A stretch of 64,000 nt of DNA from Macrothele yani (Eukaryota > Arthropoda > Arachnida > Araneae > Macrothelidae). Numbering within the stretch: position 1 is the stretch's first letter; every line of letters starts with the position of its first letter. The notes beneath the pieces were generated by a model. It was not told where the DNA came from and did no database searches. It saw nothing but the letters and a program-made list of their open reading frames with translations. The stretch lies in the NCBI GenBank assembly GCA_039090855.1, contig CM077011.1, forward strand, positions 28,735,001-28,799,000, written 5' to 3'. Positions 49,601 to 60,400 of this stretch are shown here, one piece after another. A program made the translations under genes and the position numbers.

Positions 49601-52600
49601 GAGAATAATATACAAGGATAGTAAGTTGGCTACATGCAAGCTTTCTGCAGCATGGACATTTTGCAGATCGACCCAGGACTGATCGCCCAATGATAGCATG
49701 GAAGTATAGTAAGTTGGCTACCAACAAGTTTTCTACGGCATGGACATTTTGCAGATCGACCCAGGACTGATCGCCCGATGATAACATGGAAGTATAGTAA
49801 GTTGGCTACCAACAAGCTTCCTACGGCATGGAAATGTTGCAGATCGACCCAGGTATGATCGCCCGATGATAACATGGAAGTATAGTAAGTTAGCTACATA
49901 CAAACTTTCTACGGCATGGCAATGTTGCAGATCGACCCAGGAGTGGTCGCCTGAGGATAACATGGACGTATAGTACGTTGGCTACGTACAAGCTTTCTAC
50001 GGCATGGAAATGTTGCAGATCGACCCAGGAGTGGTCCTTCGATGATAACATGGAAGTTGGCTACATACAAGCTTTCTACGGCATGGAAATGTTGCAGGTC
50101 GACCCAAGAGTGGTCGCCCGAGGACAACAGGGAAGTATAGTAAGTTGGCTACAAACAAGCTTTGTACGGCATGGAAATGTTGCAGATCGACCCAGGAGTG
50201 GTAGCCTGAGGATAACATGGACTTTCAGTAAGTTGGCTACATACAAGCTTTCTACGGCATGGAAATGTTGTAGATCGACCCAGCAGTGGTCGCCCGAGAA
50301 CAACCACTAGGACGCATGATCACTACCTTACAGTAAACAAAAGACCTAGTATCATCAATAGCCAACTTCCGGAATCACTGTCCAGCTGCATCTGGTGTCA
50401 CAGAATGTACTCAAACGGTACGAAACCGTCTTCAAGAGTATGAATTCAGAGGAAGGAGGCCGCTCAGAGGTGTAGCATTGACATCAGTTCACCGCCGTCA
50501 AAGATGTACCTGAATCCAACAGCACATGCTGTGGAGTACAGAGTGGTACCATATAGTTTTTTTCACAAACGAATCCCGTTTCGCTTTTTATCCTGATACA
50601 TGACGAGGGAACGTGTGGAGTAGATCCGACACACGAATGCAACCATACTATGTGCAGTCCATCCACGCTTTTTGGCAATAGTCAGTTCTGGTCTGGGAAG
50701 GATGTGTTATACTTCCTTGTATGCCTGTAAAGCAACATTTTGATCATTATGTCCATTGTGACACTGTTACACGTTGTGATTGGTCATGCATTCCGTGCTT
50801 CAGGAGCTGGAAAATCATGGGAGTGGTCATGCATTCCGTGCTTCAGGAGCTAGAAAATCATGGGACTGGTCATGCATTAGGTGCTTCAGGAGCTGGAAAA
50901 TCATGGGACTGGTCATGCATTCCGTGCGTCAGGAGCTGGAAAATCATGGGACTGGTCATGCATTCCGTGCTTCAGGAGCTGGAAAATCATGGGACTGAAT
51001 CATTACAGCTGCCTCCGAGGTATCCAGGCTTTAATCCCATTCAGAACATTTGGAACGCTGTACAGAGAAGTCTGGATAACCCCGTTCTATTCCCTATTAC
51101 ATTGGCAGATCTCCATAACGTGTTGCTTGTAATGTGGGACGAGCTGCGCCAGACCCTCATCGATAATGGCATTGCAAGTATGTCTCGTAGGTGTCAAAAC
51201 GTTCTTCGACACAGAGGTGGTTTGCCAGGTACCATAATACAGAGGTATGGAGATTCTCCGAATTTACCATTTATCTATATTGCAATGGCACTTTGTTGTG
51301 CGCAGAAATTGCTCAACGAATTGGTTTTGTAAACGGACTCTTTATCGTTTGTGTTACGTATCCTCACTGACGTTATTTCAATGTGTCTTAATTGAGTCAG
51401 ATACGCACATCCCTCGTTTTGTGCTATATCCCTAACTTTTTGTGAACAGTGTAGTTCTGTGGTATTCTGAGAGTTCTGTCGTTTCTCTGTTTCTGTTCAT
51501 ATATTTGTTTAAAATGAAGAAAATACAGTCTAGCCGATGTTTGTGCAAGCGTGAGCTGACAAGTTTTACATGAAATTAAAACGTGACGTTTGTCATAAGA
51601 TTGTAACCACACACGCAAAACACCTACGACGGCACATAAGAGGCAGAAACTTCTTTCTTCTACCTCTCTCTCTCTCTCTCTCTTACTCTGCCTCACTGTC
51701 AGATCTTGGTCTTAAATAATATGTGCATGTCCTCTGAGGTGATCAAAGGCTGTCCGTCTGCTGGTTGTTTTGGAAACGCTTTGTTCTCTGCTTCTGGTTA
51801 AGGAAGGGACATTTCTATGGAGTGCAGTTTGCTAGAGCATGTTGTCGTGCATTCGGAGCTAAAACAAAACGTTCACAAATCCAAAAGATATAAAACTTAT
51901 GTTCCAGATGTGTTGAGGTATTTTAAAGCATTGCACAAACGTTCGATAGGTTATAAATCATAAAAAATAAGCAATTGATTTTAGTATGGATTATATTGTG
52001 CCTTTAACAATTTGTTGTTACTATTTTATGCATTATCAACTGAGTTTTTCAAAATGGGAAACTTATAAATACAGTGCTGCACATATACTAACCACTAAAA
52101 TAATATGGAATTATGAAACTTGGCATTCCAGCCCTCACAAGCTCTGCCTCTTTGATTGGCTAATAACAAAGCAGCAGGTAAAAGGGTGAGTTGGACGGGT
52201 TTAACGATACCATTAAACTAAAACGATAACTAGAAGTCCACTATTTATACAAAAAGTGAGTTAAGAAAAACTGGAGTGTTTTTAAGAACTGGTCTTTAAT
52301 TTGAACTAGTGCATTTATAGACTTTGTTTGTTCTCTGTTAATGGACGCACAAAAAATAATTAAGCTACTTTTGTTTCTTTACAGTTCGTTACTCACGCTA
52401 GCTGCCAACAGGTCTTGAGAGCTGTGTGTGTAAATGGCCTAGGCGCTTGGTGTTACTGGTCATTAAAATACAGAATCTTGCACGTCATCAAACATGCTTT
52501 CTATACACCATTTATCTGCTTAGCTGTCATTTTTATTCCAAAAACGAGAGCCCTCCAACATATTCGTGTTCCACTGAACAGGTTCATATATGCTGGCACT

Positions 52601-54370
52601 TCCTATGGGGTTTTTCTGATCCTTCTTATAATAACCCTTGTAAACGATAGAAGGTAAGGCCCAGATTTTTGTGACCTTATAAATTCATTGTATTAAAGTT
52701 AAAAAGCTGGATTTTCCTGAACCATTTTACACAAGATCACTTTTGCTTATTAGGACTTATTATGACTTTAAATTTCAACACGATAGTGTGTCTACTAGTT
52801 GAAAAGACCCAGAAAATTTAAGATTAATGTGACATATACTCTAATTTAACTTTCCTTTTTAGTTTCTTTCTCTATGTAAATTTGAGTTCGTTCTCCTTCG
52901 CGTTTCTCAAAGCGAACGTGATATCTTCTCTCTCACAAGAGTATGGTTGGCAACACAACTAAGGTCGGAACGAATGACATGTGGATGTCTGAGATGAGAA
53001 TTGAACAATATAAATAATGTTTTGAGAAGCAGCAGTGGTGTGTTGGGATTGATGGTGGAAATTAATGCTACAATAATTGTTGATATGATATTGTTTAATT
53101 GCCGTTTGAGTTATTTGAAGGTATAACGAAGTAAATTTTTCCGTCATTTCTGTCCACGCCAGTATTCGAACCCGGATCCCCTCATTCCGGAATAAGTCAC
53201 TCTACCAATTGACGTTTTATTCTGATTCCTATCTGCCTTTATGTCGTGTGCGTCCTTCTCGCAGGTACGTCACATCTCCTGGTACGTTACAAAGGCTGCA
53301 TGCTCTACTTTAATGTGAGTGTAGTGTTTCTTAGTCAAGTGTTATTGTTGATATCATCTCACGTTCCTTTGATCTTACCTTGTTGAAGTGCTATGGGGTA
53401 TTTAGTTGAATAAAGACTAACCGTAAGTAACCTTTTCCGAAGTTATTTGAGTAATTCCTGATTCGCTTAAAAGGGAAGTTATCAAGAACTGATTTGTGTA
53501 GTGTTCAGACAACGCTATATTCCACGAATATTACACTAGAAAATGGATTTTCAAGAAGCTCTTCTAAATAGGAATGCGGTAAAAATTAAGATTACAGTGC
53601 AGAAGTTCCACGAAAAGATTTTTAGTGCACGCCAGATCACCGGCCCGGCGCATGTAGCTACTTTCCATCCTTGTGGCTACATGGTAAACGACACTCTATT
53701 TCCACTGTCGACCATCCATTTTACTGTTTTCTTGGGTTTTCGGGAATGTAGCCCGAATGCGTGGAAGTGTCTTTAAAATCGGTCCTAGATATTTTCAGCT
53801 ATTTCTTGCAGCTTTCCTTTGAGATACGGTGAGAAATGCATTTGGAAACCACTTAATCACGATCCCCCATTTTCCAGAATATTTTTTGGCATGACTGGGT
53901 GCAACCCATTCCCCCTTAATGTACGATGACGAAGACAATAGGAAATCCCGTCATCACGATTCCTCATTTCTCAAAATATAGTATTTGTCAATGTGACTGT
54001 GCGTAGCTCATTGCCTCTTAACGTATGATGAGGAAGGAAATGGAAACTACCTCCTCATGATGCTCCATTACCTAAGATATTTGTCGTCGTAACTGTGAGC
54101 AGCTCAAGGTTCCGGCTCATCTAAGTCTTTGATTTGGATATGGAACCCGAAGTACCTGATGAGAAGGTAAATAGCTGATAGAAGTAGAACAGTTGTAAGA
54201 ATGAAGAAAGAGAATGAGTGAGGCCCGGATGGATAAATGGGAAGAAAACCATAACAAAAGTGCAATAAAGGATATACAAGGGCGCTACAAGACCTGATCT
54301 CTCTCTCTTTTCATGGATTATAAGTTAAAAAAGGTAAAAGAGAAGGTAAATCGCTGACAGAAGTAGAATA

Positions 54371-54418
<48 letters not shown>

Positions 54419-57400
54419 TCTCTCTCCTCATGGAACACAAAACTGGGCAACCAGGAAAAAAATCGAAAACATAGAAACAAGGGTTCATAGATGGATGAAC
54501 AGGAGGGGAAGAACACAAAAAGGAAAAAAAATGAGGATATGAAAGACAACTTACAATTAGAAAACAGTGAAAAATTAAGAGTCGTCTAAGATGTGTCGAA
54601 AATGTGTATAAAAATCCAGTTCGCGAAAAATAACGGAAATGGTGGTGCCACAAAACAAAGCGGTAGGAAGACCAAGAGAAAGAGAGGGTATAAAAACGTA
54701 ATTGGGGACGTGAAGCAACCCCAGGAAAAAATTGAGACTGCACAGGACAAATTAAAATGTTGAAGAAACAGCAGCCCCTGGGTTTGCCTGAGATTAAAAG
54801 TGCCGAAAACGAGAAAATTATTTTGCCCTCTTTGTAGTTGTGACTGACAAATCATGATTCAATTTATTTGCGGCGTTTTTTTTCTTGTTTTATTCTTTAT
54901 TTGTAAAATGCACAGTTCCCTCTTGTAGGTGAGGTAAACGAATGTTTCTTTTTTGTACAGCGCCCATTTGAACACCTGCGGAATGGGACTGGGAGAGTCA
55001 TTCGGAACAGAGATCCTCCTCCAGCGAACTTTCAGCAAATGATGGTTACCATCAAATCCGCTCAACTGAACTTTCCTGTAGAATGATATTAGCAGCTTGT
55101 TGAATCGAAAGATATCGTAATTATGTTAAGTAAAGTTGCAGACGTATGTCAAACAGTAAAGACTTCTTTGCTTGCTAAGCTTTTAAATCAAATTTTTACA
55201 CTGGGGAGACGAACAAGAGGATTTAAGCCGCCCCGGTGGCGCAGTGGTCTAAGCGATGGCCTCTGATCATTCGTATGAAAGGGGTTCAAGTTCGAATCCC
55301 GGTAAGGCATGGATATTGCGTTTGTCTTACGGCACTGGCTCTCTCTCCCTTCCCTAGAACCAGTGAGCCTAAATTAGGGACGGGCGACGCATTGAGTTGC
55401 TCACGGTGGTCGTTAAACCTCCAATGAAAAAAAAAAAAAAAAGAGGATTTAAATACTCCACCTTCAAAAAGACCTGGAAACAAACTGATTGTCCACACGG
55501 TGTTGAATCTCTAAGGTTGCATTCTTTTTTCTTTTCCTTTAACAAAATGCTCTGCGAGGTGTTTCGGGACAGTCAGCGGACTAAATATTCGAGACAGGTA
55601 ATTATTATCTACACAAAGAAAAATTAAATTTTTGTTTGGGATTTTATAATAATTACTACCGGGAGCAACTCAATAGCCTATGAGTAGTCGTCCATCTGTA
55701 ATTTAGGGTCACTGGTTCCAGAGAACGGAGGGAGCCAGTGCGATAAAGACAAACACACCATCCATACCTCACCGGAATATGAACCCGGACCCACTAGGAC
55801 GAATGGTCGAAAGCCAGTGCTTAAAGCACTGCGCCACCGGAACGGGACAAATAAGAGTCAGGAACCTGTCTCTTTCCTGAAAATGTATAATACTCCATGT
55901 ATTGCGCTCTTGCAGCAATTACAGCCCTCTTAAAGTTCTATTTAGACACGCAATTATACTCACGAAGAGTGAAATTTCCGCACCAAGAAGAAAGCATCGG
56001 ATTGAATTGAAATTTTATGAACGTAATGATACAGATGAATGATACACATGATGGCAAAAACAGAGCTGCAGGACAAGTAAAGAGGGATCTGTGACGCGCA
56101 GTCCAGTCATCTTCGATAGAGCGTCGCACCGCCTCGTACGGCGATGTACACTTGTGTATGTTGCGATACGGTCCGGGATGGAGGCGAAAAGACGTCTGAT
56201 GTTGTCCTGAGACAGACTGGCCACACGTGTTGGACGTTGTGCTCTAAATCCTGGATATTGCGGCAATGCGGCAGCCGGCGTTTCAACTGGTCCCACACAT
56301 GCTCAATAGGGGACATGTCCGGGGAGCGGGCAGGCCATGAAAGTGTCTGTACATGATGTAGGCAGTCCTGAGCAACCCAAGCCGTGTGCGAGCGGGCATT
56401 ATCCTGCTGGTATAGCTCACCTGGAATCCCGGCCAGGAATGAGAGCACATGGGGCAGTAGAATCTTATCCACATACCGCTGGCCAGACAATGATCCACGT
56501 CCCACTACTAGAGCTGTTCAGCTATCGTAAGCTAGGGCTCCCCAGACCGTAGTGCCTGCAGTGGGGGAGGTATGGCGCTCGATAGCGAGGTTGGGATTGT
56601 GCCGTTAACCGGTCGGACACGATGATCATCTGTCCCTAAAACGAAGCGGCACTCATCGCTAAACACCATAGGTCGCCAATCTGTGGCGTTCCACGTCGCT
56701 CTGGCCTAGCACCACTGCAAACGGAGCCGGCGATGTTCCGGTGTTAATAATAGCACACGTAAAGGGCGCTGGGATCGCAGATTTGCTTCCGCGAGGCGTC
56801 GGGAAATGGTTCGTAGGCACACAGGAGCCGCTACACCTACCTGTATAGTGGATCCGGTCCCCGTAGGATCCGCTTGTGCCTGGCGCACGATCCGTCAGTC
56901 CTCTCTAGCGGTAGTCCTCCTGGCCCGTCCGGAGCCACTTCGCCGTGTTGCAGTGCCGTAACGAGTCTACTGCTCCCAACACAGCCGGACGGTACGGTCA
57001 GAACGATCTACGTGGCGGGCTATACGGCACGCCGACCACCCTGCTGTTTTAGCCCAATTATCAGGCCTCTCTCAAAATCCGTAAGTTGCATAAATAGACG
57101 TCTCTGGCGTCCACCCGGCATTATTGTCACTCTGTACTCTTACTTTTGTCGGCCGGTGCTTTTCGCTTTCATGGGGCAAAGACTACACGCCGGTTTATAA
57201 GGATGCCAGTTTGTGCTTGCAGAGCCACCATGGGGTGTGAGGTCGTGCGCAATCGTACCGAACGTGGATCATTTGCATACCAGCACGCACTCTAGCTATT
57301 TGCAAAGTTTCGCGGTTGTAGCATGTTTTCTTCTAGGTGCGCAAATTTCATCGTCCGTGAGTGTATTTAACTTTAAAAGTGATATCTATGTAAATGTATT

Positions 57401-60400
57401 GCACCATGAGGTGATACTGGGTTAACATTTGTTTCTGCAGGAACATTATTGTATTTCTTAAGTACCATTTTACACTACATGGTACGTAAGCCTTCCCTGA
57501 GGCAGAGGGGTCAGTGGCGTAGATTTCGGGCTAATTACACAAGCTGAGCAGTCCGGGTTCAAGTGCCCGATAAGGCATGGGCGGTGTACTTGGGTTACTG
57601 CGTTGTTTCCCTCCGTTTCCTAGAACCATTGGCCCTAAACTAGAGATGGAACACTGCTTATAGCCTTTAGAGTCGCTCATGGTAGTCGTTAACCCACAGC
57701 CCCCTGTAAAAAAACCGTGTGGTAGAATTGCCACCAGTGACATAAATCCATTAGATGACCTATGAGTCTCGTAATTTAGACATCGTATCCATACATCATG
57801 CAGTGTATCAAATGATAATGTCACTGTTCACAACCAGATGTTTCTAACTTTAGTCTGTGGTATATAAGCAGTTCAGAACCGTCTTGTGGACTGCACAGTC
57901 TCCCGATTGAAATATTATGAAGCCTCTGTAGTCAGTCCTAGAAACTGCGGTCAGAAACAGTTGTTGCGGACTTATTTATATCTGCTCCCACAATAAAATT
58001 CGTATAACGAGAAAATGGTGCTTCAACATCATATTAACAATCACATAAAGATTTTAACTCGTGTATCTCCATTACTGGAGTTTATCTGAAGTTGAGCAAT
58101 ATACCCCGCAACAGCACCGACTCTGTCAATCGTGATTTCTTCACCCAATAAGAGTAGTTGTTGTTACTAAGCCTCTTTTAATGGAGTTAGTTCCCGAACA
58201 TTCGAGACATTACACGAGTGAACAATATTCCCTATCAATGGGGTAAAGCCAGTGGCGCACCCATTAATACCTGTTGGAGGGGCTGTATATATATATATAT
58301 ATAATACACTTACACAATGTATGACGTAGGTTGCTCTTAATCTCTTTGGGGCTTTGGGATGAAGATACCATGTAATAGAAGATACAAAGTCAGACACTAT
58401 GTAATTTTTTGAACATGTAAAATAATATTTTCGATTGTTTAATTTGTGACGTAAGTCGCTCTTAATCTCTTTGGGACTTAGGGAAGAAAACACCATGTAA
58501 TAGAAGGCACTGTGTCAGACACTGTAATTTTTTGAACATGTAAAATAATATTTTTGAATGTTTAATTTGTGATGTACGTCGCTCTTAATCTCTTTGAGGC
58601 TTTGGGAAGAAGACCCCATGTAGTAGAAGACACTATGTAATTTTTTGAGCATGTAAAATAATATTTTTGAATGTTTAATTTGTGATGTACGTTGCTCTTA
58701 ATCTCTTTGGGGCTTTGGGAAGAAGACCCCATGTAGTAGAAGACACTATGTAATTTTTTGAGCATGTAAAATAATATTTTTGAATGTTTAATTTGTGATG
58801 TACGTCGCTCTTAATCTCTTTGGGGCTTTGGCAAGAAGACCCAATGTAGTAGAAGACACTATGTAATTTTTTGAACATGTAAAATAATATGTTTGAATGT
58901 TTAATTTGTGATGTACGTCGCTCTTAATCTCTTCGGGGCTTAGGGAAGAAGACCCCATGTAGTAGAAGACCCCATATAATTTTTTGAACATGTAAAATAA
59001 TAATTTTGAATGTTTAATTCGTGACGTACGTGGCTCTTAATCTCTTTGGGACTTTGGGAAGAAGACCCCATGTGGTAGAAGGTACTGTGTCAGACACTAT
59101 GTAATTTTTTGAACATGTAAAATAATATTTTTGAATGTTTAATTTGTGATGTACGTCGCTCTTAATCTCTTTGGGGCTTTGGGAAGAAGACCCCATGTAG
59201 TAGAAGACGCTATGTAATTTTTTGAACATGTAAAATAATATTTTTGAATGTTTAATTTGTGATGTACGTCGCTCTTAATCTCTTCGGGGCTTAGGGAAGA
59301 ATACCCCATGTAATTTTTTGAACATGTAAAATAATATTTTTGAATGTTTAATTCGTGACGTACGTCGCTCTTAATCTCTTTGGGACTTTGGGAAGAAGAC
59401 CCCATGTGGTAGAAGACACTATGTCAGGCACTATGTAATTTTTTGAACATGTAAAATAATTTTTTTAAATGTTTAATTTGTGACGTACGTCGCTCTTAAT
59501 CTCTTTGGGGCTTAATGAAGAAGACACCATGTAATAGAAGGCACTGTGTCAGACACTATGTAATTTTTTGAACATGTAAAATAATATTTTTGAATGTTTA
59601 ATTTGTGATGTACGTCGCTCTTAATCTCTTTGGGGCTTTGGGAAGAAGACCCCATGTAGTAGAAGACACTATGTAATTTTTTGAACATGTAAAATAATAT
59701 TTTTGAATGTTTAATTTGTGATGTACGTCGCTCTTAATCTCTTTGGGGCTTTGGGAAGAAGACCCCATGTAGTAGAAGACACTATGTAATTTTTTGAACA
59801 TGTAAAATAATATTTTTGAATGTTTAATTTGTGATGTACGTCGCTCTTAATCTCTTCGGGGCTTAGGGAAGAAGACCCCATGTAGTAGAAGACCCCATAT
59901 AATTTTTTGAACATGTAAAATAATAATTTTGAATGTTTAATTCGTGACGTACGTCGCTCTTAATCTCTTTGGGACTTTGGGAAGAAGACCCCATGTGGTA
60001 GAAGGTACTGTGTCAGACACTATGTAATTTTTTGAACATGTAAAATAATATTCTTGAATGTTTAATTTGTGATGTACGTCGCTCTTAATCTCTTTGGGGC
60101 TTTGGGAAGAAGACCCCATGTAGTAGAATACACTATGTAATTTTTTGAACATGTAAAATAATATTTTTGAATGTTTAATTTGTGATGTACGTCGCTCTTA
60201 ATCTCTTCGGGGCTTAGGGAAGAAGACCCCATGTAATTTTTTGAACATGTAAAATAATATTTTTGAATGTTTAATTCGTGACGTACGTCGCTCTTAATCT
60301 CTTTGGGACTTTGGGAAGAAGACCCCATGTGGTAGAAGACACTATGTCAGACACTATGTAATTTTTTGAACATGTAAAATAATTTTTTTAAATGTTTAAT

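Larger units (their letters stand above)
49088..51451 (+). mobile_element. Tc1-like transposon (2.36 kb) with two internal minisatellites
   Basis: TIRs CACTGGTCACGAAAGTTATG (left) and CACTGTTCACAAAAAGTTAG (right, on minus) beside TA at 49086-49087 and 51452-51453. The plus-strand transposase traces run [37 protein letters not shown] debris, [13 protein letters not shown] (first catalytic Asp changed to Asn at 50568-50570), [20 protein letters not shown] (Glu position now Gln) and [20 protein letters not shown]. Two tandem arrays lie within it. Confidence 0.87.

Noticed and set aside
54318..54743. 141-codon minus-strand ORF
   Set aside because: It runs across a (TC)n microsatellite (RERERERE) with no family resemblance.
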